A stretch of DNA of 64,000 nucleotides from UKL13-3 sp943369665. GTDB lineage: Bacteria; Bacteroidota; Bacteroidia; UKL13-3. Position numbers and translations under genes: made by a program. The notes under the pieces are model-generated. The model did no database searches, was not told the origin of the DNA, and saw nothing but the letters and a program-made list of their open reading frames with translations. The stretch lies in the NCBI GenBank assembly GCA_943369665.1, contig CALRNX020000012.1, forward strand, positions 72,280 to 136,279, in the 5' to 3' direction. Positions 36,943-46,300 of the stretch are shown one piece after another (the stretch's first letter is position 1; each line of letters starts with the position of its first letter).

Positions 36943-37323
36943 TTAGTTCTTCTCCACAACCACTTCTTCAAGTTTGCTGGTAAGTGGGTTTAGTGTAAAG
37001 CGAACATAGTACAAAGCGTCTTCATCTTTATATAGGCCAAATGATTGCACGTAACCATTGTTAGCTTCCGATGCTTTTCTGATGACAATTTTTTTGGAAG
37101 ATGGAATATACTTTTTCATCAACTCCGAAAGTTGTGCAGCGTTCACTTGTCTTTCAATTGTATCACATACAAACGTTACGGGTTCAGTTACAAAAGCCCG
37201 CAAATCATAATTGATCAATGCGGTTTGTAGTTCTTTGTCTTGTTTAAAAGCGTCATGTTGGGCTTGTGCAAAAAGGAGCGTAGTTGAGCATAAAATGCTA
37301 AGGGTTAACCATATTTTTTTCAT
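36943..37323 (-). CDS. Small secreted protein, unknown family
   Basis: 126 aa with a clear signal peptide (KKIWLTLSILCSTTLLFAQA, residues 2-21). The mature ~105 residues are mixed alpha/beta and carry one Cys (VTFVCDTIERQV), with sequence NYDLRAFVTEP and FTLNPLTSKLEEVVVEKN. I do not recognise the family; an NTF2- or DUF4783-like fold is possible but unproven. It is divergent from the TonB-dependent receptor gene with a 105-bp gap that holds the palindromic operator candidate, so the two could share a regulator. Confidence 0.75.
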   Translation of the reverse strand: MKKIWLTLSILCSTTLLFAQAQHDAFKQDKELQTALINYDLRAFVTEPVTFVCDTIERQVNAAQLSELMKKYIPSSKKIVIRKASEANNGYVQSFGLYKDEDALYYVRFTLNPLTSKLEEVVVEKN

Positions 37324-37358
37324 GCGGCAAACGTAATAATTTCTGTCGAATATATTTG

Positions 37359-37386
37359 TCTAACAAAATATTTAGACTAATCTAAA
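37359..37386. promoter_or_regulatory. Palindromic operator candidate (DtxR/MntR-like) upstream of TonB receptor
   Basis: TTTAGACTAATCTAAA (37371-37386) is a perfect 6-bp palindrome around CTAA. A third inverted half GTCTAA at 37359-37364 pairs with TTAGAC at 37372. The TTAG/CTAA core resembles boxes of DtxR-family metal repressors. It lies just upstream of the -33 element. Confidence 0.5.
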
Positions 37387-37393
37387 AATATAT

Positions 37394-37423
37394 TTTGATA
37401 TTTCTAATATCACACTACCTTTG
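37394..37423 (+). promoter_or_regulatory. Bacteroidota-type promoter of TonB-dependent receptor
   Basis: TTTG (37394-37397), an 18-nt spacer, then TACCTTTG (37416-37423): a full match to the Bacteroidota -33/-7 consensus. The start codon is only 5 bp after the -7 box, so the mRNA should be leaderless or nearly so. Confidence 0.75.
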
Positions 37424-37428
37424 CTGTT

Positions 37429-39666
37429 ATGTTTAGAGTATTAATCGGGCTGGTTTTAATGGTAAATATGGTACAAGCCCAGGTTTTACGTGGAGTTGTA
37501 ACAAGCGGAGGGAACCCCGTTGGCTATGCTAATATTGGGGTTGAAGGAACAACCAATGGAGCAATTGCAGATGAAAAAGGGAACTATGAAATTAAAAATT
37601 TAACAATAGGTTTATCTAAGATCAAATGCAGTGCAATTGGTTTTTATGCGGAATCGAAAAGGGTAACCATTACCAATGGTATTCAGCTCCTCAATTTTGA
37701 TTTACAACCCAACGAGAATACATTAAGTGATGTGGTGGTAAGTGGAACGATGAAAGAGGTATCACGACAAAACTCTCCTGTGCCGGTGGAGATTTATACG
37801 CCAAAATTTTTCCTTAAAAATCCAACCCCAAATATGTTTGAGGCATTACAAATGGTAAATGGTGTTCAACCGACTTTAAACTGTAATGTGTGTAATACGG
37901 GCGATATTCATATTAACGGAATGGAAGGTCCATACACAATGGTGATGATTGATGGAATGCCTATTGTAAGTGCACTTTCGGGGGTGTATGGATTATCGGG
38001 GATTCCCAATTCAATTATTGAACGAATTGAAATTGTGAAAGGCCCCGCTTCAACATTGTATGGAAGTGAGGCTGTTGCGGGCCTGATTAATGTAATTACC
38101 AAACGACCCGAAAAAGCGCCTTTGCTTTCGGTTGATATGTTTGGTACCTCTTATCAGGAGTATAATTTAGACGCAGCAGTCCGTTTTAAAATGGGAACCG
38201 CTACCTCCTTATTCAGTACCAATGCATATTGGTTTGACACCAAATGGGATGTGAATGACGATCATTTTACGGATATCACATTGCAAAAAAGAATTTCCGT
38301 TTTTAACAATTGGAATTTTGCGCGCAAACATAACCGTGAAGCAAATATTGCGGCCAGGTATGTGGCTGAAAATAGATGGGGTGGAGAACTGAATTGGAGC
38401 GAAAAATGGAAAGGGACAGATAGTATTTACGGTGAAACCATTTTAACCAACCGTTTTGAGTTAATTGGCAATTACCAATTGCCGATGACGGAAAAGGTGA
38501 AATTGATGTATTCCTTAATAGACCACCAACAAGATTCGTATTATGGGAAACAAGCATTTAATGCGAGGCAAACCGTTGGTTTCGGGCAATTGGTGTGGGA
38601 CAAAAAAATTGGGCATCGGCATGATATGCTGTTTGGAACAGCGTTGCGGTATACTTTTTATGATGATAATACTGTGGCGACAGAAAAGGGTGATTCATTG
38701 TCTAAGCAAAATTTCCCTTCCAGGGTTTTATTACCTGGCGTGTTTGTGCAGGATGAAATTTCACTAACGGCTTCACAAATTTTATTGTTGGGGTTACGTT
38801 ATGATTACTACCAACAACATGGATCAATCTTTTCTCCTCGTGTCAATTATAAATGGTCACCTGATCCATTTAACACGATGCGTATTTCAGCCGGAAACGG
38901 ATTCAGAGTGGTGAGTATTTTTACAGAAGACCATGCTGCTCTTACAGGGGCTCGAGATGTGGTTATTCAAAGCGAACTCAAACCTGAACAATCATGGAAT
39001 ATCAATATTAATTACAATAGATATGTGTCGTTTAAAAAGGGCTTTCTCTCACTGGATGCAAGTGTTTTCTATACTTATTTTACCAATCGAATTATTGCGG
39101 ATTATGACACAGATCCTAACAAAATTATTTACGACAATCTTAAAGGTTATGCTGTATCACGGGGTGTAAGTATCAATGCCGATATGATGTTTACTTTTCC
39201 TCTTAAAATAAATGCGGGTGTAACAATGATGGAGGTATTTCAGTCAATCGAAGACGTTAATGGGATATCACACAAAAAGCAACAAGTACATGCTCCCAAT
39301 TTCTCGGGTACGTTCCAGGTGGGTTACACCATTAGTCGTTACAAACTTACCATTGACTGGACAGGGCAAGTATACGGTCCAATGCGCCTGCCGATTTTAC
39401 CAAACGATTATCGTCCCGAGTATTCTCCGTGGTTTACACTCCAGAACATTCAATTGACCCAAAAAGTGAATGCTCGATTCCAAATCTACGGAGGACTCAA
39501 AAATGTGTTTGATTTTTTACCCCAAAATCCCATCATGCGTCCTTTCGATCCATTTGATAAAGATATTGCAGTAAATAATCCTAATGGATACACATTTGAT
39601 CCGTCCTATAATTATGCTCCCGTTCAAGGTAGGAGGTTGTTTTTAGGGGTAAGGTATTTGCTTTAG
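37429..39666 (+). CDS. TonB-dependent outer-membrane receptor
   Basis: 745 aa. Signal peptide (1-17, VQAQ). A carboxypeptidase-regulatory-like domain (about 20-95; LRGVVTSGGNPVGYANIGV) precedes the plug (about 115-225) with GDIHINGMEGPYTMVMIDGM and IERIEIVKGPASTLYGSEAVAGLINVITK, then a 22-strand barrel ending in LFLGVRYLL. A CNVC pair lies just before the plug motif (NCNVCNTGDIHI). The receptor should import a metal chelate, cobalamin-like cofactor or siderophore with TonB-ExbBD energy. No SusD partner is adjacent, so a glycan role is unlikely. The upstream palindrome favours metal control (inference). Met at 37429 is supported by the signal peptide. Confidence 0.93.
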   Translation: MFRVLIGLVLMVNMVQAQVLRGVVTSGGNPVGYANIGVEGTTNGAIADEKGNYEIKNLTIGLSKIKCSAIGFYAESKRVTITNGIQLLNFDLQPNENTLSDVVVSGTMKEVSRQNSPVPVEIYTPKFFLKNPTPNMFEALQMVNGVQPTLNCNVCNTGDIHINGMEGPYTMVMIDGMPIVSALSGVYGLSGIPNSIIERIEIVKGPASTLYGSEAVAGLINVITKRPEKAPLLSVDMFGTSYQEYNLDAAVRFKMGTATSLFSTNAYWFDTKWDVNDDHFTDITLQKRISVFNNWNFARKHNREANIAARYVAENRWGGELNWSEKWKGTDSIYGETILTNRFELIGNYQLPMTEKVKLMYSLIDHQQDSYYGKQAFNARQTVGFGQLVWDKKIGHRHDMLFGTALRYTFYDDNTVATEKGDSLSKQNFPSRVLLPGVFVQDEISLTASQILLLGLRYDYYQQHGSIFSPRVNYKWSPDPFNTMRISAGNGFRVVSIFTEDHAALTGARDVVIQSELKPEQSWNININYNRYVSFKKGFLSLDASVFYTYFTNRIIADYDTDPNKIIYDNLKGYAVSRGVSINADMMFTFPLKINAGVTMMEVFQSIEDVNGISHKKQQVHAPNFSGTFQVGYTISRYKLTIDWTGQVYGPMRLPILPNDYRPEYSPWFTLQNIQLTQKVNARFQIYGGLKNVFDFLPQNPIMRPFDPFDKDIAVNNPNGYTFDPSYNYAPVQGRRLFLGVRYLL

Positions 39667-39719
39667 GTAGTTGACTTTATGTATTATATGATGCTCGGTC
39701 ATGTATTACAAATCTCAAA

Positions 39720-39727
39720 TATTTTTG
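39720..39727 (+). promoter_or_regulatory. Candidate -7 element for the TMEM175-like gene
   Basis: TATTTTTG matches TAnnTTTG, 31 bp before the start codon. No -33 TTG was found at the expected distance. Confidence 0.35.
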
Positions 39728-39758
39728 TATGTTGCCTTCTCATTATCATTAAGATAAT

Positions 39759-40412
39759 ATGGCTATGAACCAACAACACCAAAAAGAAAAATTGCATTTT
39801 CAGATTGAACGCATTGCGTTTTTTAGTGATGCCGTTATTGCAATCGCGATCACTTTATTGATCATTGAAATCAAAGCTCCCCATATTGAAATGGGTACTC
39901 CTCTGGAAGAGCAGCTTCATCAACTTCAACATCTGCTTCCGGAGTTTATTTCGTTTATCATCAGTTTTGCCATCATTATTGCTCAATGGCGTAAGCATCA
40001 TGCTATTTTTGGAAGTGTGATCAATTACGATAAGAAACTTGTTTCCTTAAACTCATTTTTCTTATTCACCATAGCCATCATTCCATTTTCTACTTCTTAT
40101 TTTGCTCATAATACATCAATGGAGTTTCACATACCCATTGTGGTTTACGGATTGAGTTTGTTTGTATTGACTTTTTTGAATTTCTTGATCTTTATTCACA
40201 TCACCAATCCGAATAATCATTTATTTGATGGTTCGCTTACAGCCGCAGAATTAAAGTATACAAAGATTGATTATTTACTTTTTCCCTTGGCTCTTATTTC
40301 GAGTTTAGCAGTAGGAATGCTTAATTATAAGTTTGGTTTTATCACTTATATTTTGGTCTTAACGGTTGGTACTGCCTGGAATAAAAGAACGAATAAGATA
40401 GGGCTTCAATAG
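39759..40412 (+). CDS. TMEM175-like potassium channel family protein (DUF1211)
   Basis: 217 aa with six hydrophobic helices. The first helix has the family signature RIAFFSDAVIAIAITLLIIEI, containing the invariant FSD motif that lines the pore. Bacterial members form tetrameric K+-permeable channels in the inner membrane. A His-rich amphipathic stretch (EEQLHQLQHLLPEF) follows TM1. It stands alone, 93 bp after the TonB receptor. An alternative start two codons later (MNQQHQ) is equally possible. Confidence 0.88.
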   Translation: MAMNQQHQKEKLHFQIERIAFFSDAVIAIAITLLIIEIKAPHIEMGTPLEEQLHQLQHLLPEFISFIISFAIIIAQWRKHHAIFGSVINYDKKLVSLNSFFLFTIAIIPFSTSYFAHNTSMEFHIPIVVYGLSLFVLTFLNFLIFIHITNPNNHLFDGSLTAAELKYTKIDYLLFPLALISSLAVGMLNYKFGFITYILVLTVGTAWNKRTNKIGLQ

Positions 40413-40491
40413 GTCAATTTCCGGATTATCAACTCAGTCACATTGAATTTTACATATATTGATGAGATACTAACTTAACTATTTTAATACC

Positions 40492-40662
40492 ATGAACACC
40501 AAAACAACTCTTACTATTCTGATGATCTTAAATGCAATTGTTTTATTGGGTCAGTTATGGCCGGAGGGCGCGCCACCCTTTGCACGGATGGTGAATATTA
40601 TCACACTGATCGTCAATATTGCATTGTTCGCTTCTTACCTGAAAAAGGAAAAATCGTCTTAG
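40492..40662 (+). CDS. Small two-helix membrane protein
   Basis: 56 aa, start ATG 40492, stop TAG 40660-40662: two hydrophobic segments, TLTILMILNAIVLLGQLW (about 6-23) and IITLIVNIALFASYLK (about 36-51), joined by PEGAPPFARM, with a Lys-rich C-terminus KKEKSS. The pattern, good codon use and the strong hairpin right after it support a real gene. Family and role unknown. Confidence 0.6.
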   Translation: MNTKTTLTILMILNAIVLLGQLWPEGAPPFARMVNIITLIVNIALFASYLKKEKSS

Positions 40663-40679
40663 ATTGAGGTAAACAAAAA

Positions 40680-40714
40680 CTGCCGTATCAAGAAATGAAT
40701 CTTTGATACGGCAG
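40680..40714. terminator. Strong hairpin terminator between convergent genes
   Basis: Perfect 12-bp stem CTGCCGTATCAA / TTGATACGGCAG with an 11-nt loop, preceded by AAACAAAAA and followed by CTTATATTTTA. It can terminate the small membrane-protein gene and, from the other side, the FAH-family gene. Confidence 0.8.
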
Positions 40715-40771
40715 CTTATATTTTATGGAAGCGATAATCGCAACTATGATCAAGGATCTATTAGCGATGAA

Positions 40772-41776
40772 CTATCCTTTCTTCAACTTCAAAATTGAAA
40801 AATCAGTATTTACTTTTTTGATGGTATTGGTTAGTTTTCCCAAACCGGTAATTTCCATTTCTACAACATCTCCATCTTGCAACCATTGTGGTTTAAAGTT
40901 TTTGTCGTTAAGTAAACCTGTTCCATTTAGTTCCAAAAAGCAACCGGTTCCGACTGTTCCGCTACCAATTACATCACCCGGGAAAATATCTACACCATAA
41001 GCACAACGTTCAACAATCTCTGCAAAGGTCCAATCCATATCACTTACATTCCCTTCACTTACCAATATACCGTTTACCCAGCATTTCATATTAAGGTTGT
41101 GGTTGTTTCCAGTATGGTTTGGTTTTGCCGGAACCAAATATTGAGCAAGTTCATCAGGTGTTACAAAGTAAGGGCCGATAACGGTTGAAAAATCTTTTCC
41201 TTTTGCCGGTCCAAGATTCAGGAGCATTTCTTCCATTTGCAGCGTACGCGCGCTCATATCATTCATGATCATGTATCCGGCAATGTACTGATCGGCTTCT
41301 GCTGCTTTAATATTGCGTCCTTTTTTGCCAATCACAATGGCAACTTCCAATTCAAAATCCAGTTTCTCAAAATGATCAGGCATACACTCTATTACACCGG
41401 GTCCTTGTATGGCATTGTGATTGGTGAAGTAAAAAATAGGATATTGGTCGAATTCTTTGATCATTTCCACACCACGGTTTCTGCGCGCTGCAGCAACATG
41501 TTGACGGAAAGCATAACCATCCCTGCAAGAAGTAGGTTGAGGTACGGGAGCTTCCAAAACAACATCTGTTTCCAATACAAATGGTTTGGTTACTTTACCC
41601 GCTTTAATTTGTTCGTCCCATTTTTTAGCCTTCTCCATCATGCTTTCTCCTGCGAATAAAAACTTACGCATTTTATCAGGGAAAGTTGAATCCAGTTCTT
41701 TTAACGACCAGATTTTTCCTTCGTGGATGATTCCTAATTGTGAGGTTTTGTTGTGTGTGTATGATACTAATTTCAT
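40772..41776 (-). CDS. Fumarylacetoacetate hydrolase family protein
   Basis: 334 aa. FAH-fold features: metal-binding acidic residues in KLDFELEVAIVIGKKGRNI, then DMSARTLQMEE, KGKDFSTVIGPYFVTPDEL, and the terminal GDVIGSGTVGTGCFLELNG strand motif. An N-terminal domain (1-85) MKLVSYTHNKTSQLGIIHEG is the usual FAH_N type. Members hydrolyse fumarylacetoacetate or related beta-diketo acids, or act as decarboxylases or isomerases; substrate is not clear. Its length is closer to genuine fumarylacetoacetase-like (~330) proteins than to HpcE halves. Homogentisate-pathway partners are not in view. Confidence 0.9.
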   Translation of the reverse strand: MKLVSYTHNKTSQLGIIHEGKIWSLKELDSTFPDKMRKFLFAGESMMEKAKKWDEQIKAGKVTKPFVLETDVVLEAPVPQPTSCRDGYAFRQHVAAARRNRGVEMIKEFDQYPIFYFTNHNAIQGPGVIECMPDHFEKLDFELEVAIVIGKKGRNIKAAEADQYIAGYMIMNDMSARTLQMEEMLLNLGPAKGKDFSTVIGPYFVTPDELAQYLVPAKPNHTGNNHNLNMKCWVNGILVSEGNVSDMDWTFAEIVERCAYGVDIFPGDVIGSGTVGTGCFLELNGTGLLNDKNFKPQWLQDGDVVEMEITGLGKLTNTIKKVNTDFSILKLKKG

Positions 41777-41789
41777 GTTTCGTTTTAAG

Positions 41790-41830
41790 TTTATGGTTCA
41801 TAGTTCATGGTTGATGAGACTATGGTTTGG
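41790..41830. repeat. Low-complexity 'phrase' repeat
   Basis: Near-repeated words TTATGGTTCATAG, TTCATGGTTGATG, ACTATGGTTTGG fill the gap between the FAH gene and the four-helix-bundle gene. Words are shared with the aroA inserts and with the 36893 hairpin (GTTCATGGAT). Confidence 0.5.
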
Positions 41831-41836
41831 TATAGT

Positions 41837-42192
41837 TTAATTTCCTAAGGTTTTTCTGAGCGCTCGAATCATTCTGACAAGTTCTTCTTCTTTGGAATAA
41901 ATTAAGTCAAAATCTGCATCTGAAATAATCTTTCTCGTTTTGCAATATAAATGCATCCTACAACTTCAATTCCTGAGCGAAGAGCAATGCCAAGAAATCT
42001 TCTGAACGCTGCTTTCGATTGCCCTTGTGATCCTTCTGCTATATTTAATGCTGTTGAATCTGCAGCCCTTTTTATTTGAGATGTAAGCACGTAGTTTTCT
42101 TCTTGAGGGAACTTTTTAGCAACGGTGTTGACTACTTCAATAACGTCTAAGGCCTTCTGCCAAATAACTAAACTCTCAAATTGAAATGCCAT
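41837..42192 (-). pseudogene. Four-helix bundle (S23-like) protein, frameshifted
   Basis: The first 96-codon frame reads the usual start of the '23S rRNA-intervening sequence protein' family (FESLVIWQKALDVIEVVNTV, LTSQIKRAADSTALNIAEGS, GIEVVGCIYIAKRERL) and then runs off-family to a stop at 41902. The neighbouring frame continues the family exactly (SDADFDLIYSKEEELVRMIR, ALRKTLGN) to a TAA at 41837. Inserting one base near 41921-41931 joins the two into a 118-aa protein. The family is common and its function uncertain (rRNA-intron proteins or protein-RNA contacts). Either a real 1-bp deletion or a base-call error. Confidence 0.8.
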
Positions 42193-42232
42193 ATCGAAAA
42201 TTTCTATATATTTTATTACTATGATCTATGAA

Positions 42233-42640
42233 TCAAAGCTTTGGAAGATTAATCTTATCCGGAATAATAAAAATACTGTTAAATTCAGGAAGTAACTTAC
42301 GGTATACGGCTTCGGCTTCTAAACGTGTTCTGTAATCGCCAACGCGTACTTTAAAATAAGGTTGTTGGTATATAAGATATACTTCTTCATCGGGCATGAG
42401 CTGCAATAGTTTGGTTTTGGCATCCTGTGCTGCTTTGCGTTCCGAACCAAAAAATATTTGTACCCGGTAGCCTTGTATTCCATTGGCCGCTTTGTTGAGT
42501 TCAATGTTTTGCTCAATCAAAGAGTCGAGTTTTGCATCCCTGTTTACTACCACGGACGAATTTTGAGCATACAACTGCTGGCTGATGCTTAACATCAGCA
42601 ATAAGCCAAATGCGGATATGGTACGGATAAAATTATTCAA
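42233..42640 (-). CDS. SPOR-domain periplasmic protein
   Basis: 135 aa with a signal peptide (about 1-25, LYAQ) and a C-terminal SPOR domain (about 57-130; GYRVQIFFGSERKAAQDAKT, YQQPYFKVRVGDYRTRLEAE). SPOR domains bind denuded peptidoglycan glycan strands at division sites. It overlaps deoC by 8 bp and is last of a secA-deoC-SPOR gene run, so it is probably cotranscribed with deoC. Confidence 0.9.
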   Translation of the reverse strand: MNNFIRTISAFGLLLMLSISQQLYAQNSSVVVNRDAKLDSLIEQNIELNKAANGIQGYRVQIFFGSERKAAQDAKTKLLQLMPDEEVYLIYQQPYFKVRVGDYRTRLEAEAVYRKLLPEFNSIFIIPDKINLPKL

Positions 42641-43319
42641 CGCCTATAATATTTAAGCTACTGGATGTACCGATACGAAAGGCTCCGGCCTCGATCAACG
42701 CTACTGCTTCATCATGTGTTTTAATGCCACCTGAAGCTTTAATTTTGATTTTTGCCGGAAGAATACTGCGCATTAGTTTTACTTTTTCAGGAGTGGCACC
42801 TTCACTTGCATAACCTGTGGACGTTTTAACAAAGTCAACTTCGCAATCAATACAAATACGACAAGCTTTGTCTATTTCTTCATCGTTCAGGTAGGCCGTT
42901 TCGATAATCACTTTCACTTGCTTGTTTTGCAGGTGGCAGGCAGTTGTTACAGCCTGAATATCGTTTTGCACGGTTGCATAGTCCTGTGATTTGAATGCAG
43001 CAATATTCATCACCATATCTACTTCATCTACTCCTGAAATAATCGCCTTTTTAGCTTCTTCAACTTTGGATGCAACAGTTGCATAACCCAGAGGAAAACC
43101 CACTACGGTAGTAAGTTTGACATTGGAATTTAGCAGGGCTTTTTTGGCCGTTTGTGTATGATAAGGAGCCACACAGATTCCGTAAAAATTGTGTTCTATT
43201 GCCTCTTCACAAAGTTTGATAATATCTTCTTTTGTGCTATCCGGTTTGAGGTTGGTATGTTCTATATGTCCAGCCAGTTCAATCATTTCTTCAATATTCA
43301 TCTCCATCTCAGTAGTCAT
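42633..43319 (-). CDS. deoC: Deoxyribose-phosphate aldolase
   Basis: 228 aa, full length. Motifs: HTNLKPDSTKEDI, TTVVGFPLGYATVASKVEEA, EVDMVMNIAAFKS (Asp in proton relay), VIIETAYLND, the Schiff-base Lys in VDFVKTSTGYASEGATPE, and IKASGGIKTHDEAVALIEAG with RIGTSS. It cleaves 2-deoxyribose-5-phosphate to glyceraldehyde-3-phosphate and acetaldehyde, feeding nucleoside carbon into glycolysis. It follows secA by 25 bp. A second Met (MNIEEM) 4 codons in is an alternative start. Confidence 0.97.
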   Translation of the reverse strand: MTTEMEMNIEEMIELAGHIEHTNLKPDSTKEDIIKLCEEAIEHNFYGICVAPYHTQTAKKALLNSNVKLTTVVGFPLGYATVASKVEEAKKAIISGVDEVDMVMNIAAFKSQDYATVQNDIQAVTTACHLQNKQVKVIIETAYLNDEEIDKACRICIDCEVDFVKTSTGYASEGATPEKVKLMRSILPAKIKIKASGGIKTHDEAVALIEAGAFRIGTSSSLNIIGVE

Positions 43320-43344
43320 TTATCGTGTGTCAATCAGTTGTATC

Positions 43345-46300
43345 TTATTCTTCTTTGCCATGGCAGGCTTTGTATTTTTTACCACTGCCACATGGGCATA
43401 AATCATTGCGGCCTACTTTGGGTGCGTTGATGATTTGTTCCTGTTTGCGTTCGTTTTGCTCGGCAGCTGCAGCAGCCAATGCCATTGCACGTTGCACATT
43501 TGCAGGATCATCCGTTCTGCTGGTTTGCAGTTTAGGTTGAGCCTGTGGTTTAGGGGCTTTTACTTCCTGCAAAGGAGCAGCATTTTGTTGAGGAATATAT
43601 CCTTTAAACAACATTGGCAATACATCGCGGTTCATACGGCTGATCATTGCTTTAAACAAGTTAAACGATTCCAACTTGTAAATGAGCAATGGATCTTTTT
43701 GTTCCAATGCTGCATTTTGTGACGATTGTTTCAACTCATCCATTTCGCGTAAATGTTCTTTCCACTCATCGTCAATAATGAATAACGTTGCCATTTTCTC
43801 AAATGTTGCAGCAACTTCTACCGCTTTATTTTCGTATGCTTTTTTCAGCGGCACGCCAATTTGCATTCCTTTAACGCCATCAGTAAACGGTACTCCCACC
43901 GTTTCAATTTGCGAACCTCGTGTTTCATACAAATCTTTGATCACCGGCCATGCTTGTTCTGCCAGGTGAGCACGTTTTTGCTGGTAATGGTTTAACAACT
44001 CGCTAAACAAAGTATCGGCTACCTGTTCCGTTTTATTGCCCAAAAATTCTTTTTCGGTTAATGCTGTTTCGAAAGCGAACAAACGAATGAGTTCCAATTT
44101 GAATTCTGCGAAGTTCTTATCGTCCTGATAGATTTCAACCAATTCCAGGCTAAGGTCGGCAAGCATATTGGTAATATCCAATTCCAGCTTATCTCCGTAC
44201 AAAGCATTTCTGCGTTTGCTGTAAATTACTTCACGCTGTGCATTCATCACATCATCATATTCGAGCAAACGTTTACGTGTTCCAAAATTGTTCTGCTCTA
44301 CTTTACGTTGAGCGCGTTCAATATTTTTGGTGATTAATGAGTGCTCAATATTTTCGCCTTCTTTCATTCCCAATTTATCCATGATATTGGCAATTCGTTC
44401 ACTACCGAACAAACGCATCAGATCATCCTCGAGAGAAACAAAAAAGCGTGAAGATCCCGGATCACCCTGACGTCCAGCACGACCGCGCAACTGTCTGTCG
44501 ACACGTCTTGATTCGTGGCGCTCGGTACCGATAATGGCTAATCCTCCTGCATCTTTCACTCCTTCACCCAATTTAATATCGGTACCACGACCGGCCATGT
44601 TGGTAGCAATGGTTACCGTTCCTGCTTGTCCGGCCTCGGCAACGATATCTGCTTCTTTTTGGTTTTGTTTCGCATTTAATACGTTGTGTTTGATCTTGCG
44701 AAGTGTTAGCATGCGGCTTAACAATTCAGATACCTCTACCGAAGTTGTACCAACCAAAACAGGTCTGTTGGCTTCTGTAAGTTTTACAACCTCATCAATA
44801 ACGGCATTGTATTTTTCGCGTTTGGTTTTGTAGATAACATCGTTTTCATCTTTACGTGAAATCGGACGGTTGGTTGGAATAACCACCACATCCAACTTGT
44901 ATATTTCCCAGAACTCACCAGCTTCTGTTTCGGCAGTACCGGTCATACCACATAGTTTATGGTACATACGGAAGAAGTTTTGTAAGGTAACCGTTGCATA
45001 GGTTTGTGTAGCCGCCTCTACTTTTACATTTTCTTTTGCCTCAATCGCCTGGTGTAAACCATCACTGTATCTTCTTCCATCCAATACACGTCCGGTTTGC
45101 TCATCTACGATTTTTACTTTTCCTTCTTGTAAAATATACTCAACATCGCGTTCGAACATGCAGTATGCTTTCAACAATTGGTTCACGGTGTGAATACGCT
45201 CCGACTTAACGGAGAAGTCTATCATCAATTGTTCCTTTTGTTGCAACTTATCTTCATTGCTTGAAGATTGTTTTTCAATTTCGGCAATCTCACTTCCAAC
45301 ATCAGGGATAATAAAGAAGTGAGGGTCTTCTCCGGCAGCTGTGATCAACTCAACACCTCTTTCAGTGAGATCAACAGAGTTCATTTTTTCATCTACCACA
45401 AAGAACAGATCTGCATCTACTTTGTGCATTTCTTTTTGTTGATCCTGTAAATAGTAGTTTTCTGTTTTTTGCAGGATCTGGCGCATACCGTTTTCACTCA
45501 AAAATTTAATGAGCGCTTTATTCTTAGGCAAACCGCGGTATGCTTGCAGCAATTTGAATCCGCCATCTTTTTCGTTTCCGGCTTCGATCAGTTTTTTAGC
45601 TTCCGATAGCGCAACGTTTATGAATGCACGTTGTGCAGCCACAATTTTTTCGATACGCGGTTTTAATACGTGGAATTGCTGATCGTCACCCTTTGGAATG
45701 GGTCCTGAAATGATCAGTGGTGTACGCGCATCATCGATCAATACACTATCCACCTCATCCACCATTGCAAAATGGTGTTTACGTTGCACAAGTTCACTTA
45801 CATCACGACTCATATTATCGCGCAAATAATCAAAACCAAATTCGTTATTTGTTCCGTAAGTAATATCTGCCAAGTAAGCTAAACGTCTTTCCGGTGAATT
45901 AGGTTGGTGATAGTCCAGGCAATCAACGCGCAAACCATGGAATTCAAACAATGGTCCGTTCCATTCGCAGTCACGTCTTGCCAAATAATCATTTACGGTT
46001 ACAACATGCACTCCTTGTCCGGCCAAAGCATTTAAGTATGCAGGTAATGTTGAAACCAGTGTTTTACCTTCACCGGTTGCCATTTCTGCTATTTTACCGG
46101 TATGCAATACTACGCCTCCAATAAGCTGCACGTCATAGTGAACCATATTCCAGGTAACCATGCTGCCGGCTGCTTCCCAGGTATTTGTCCAGATAGCTTT
46201 ATCGCCATCAATGGTCACCGGTTTTTTGAAACGGGGATGGGTTGCCAATTTTTTATCAAACTCAGTTGCTGTTACCACCAGTTGTTTTTGCTCTGAAAGC

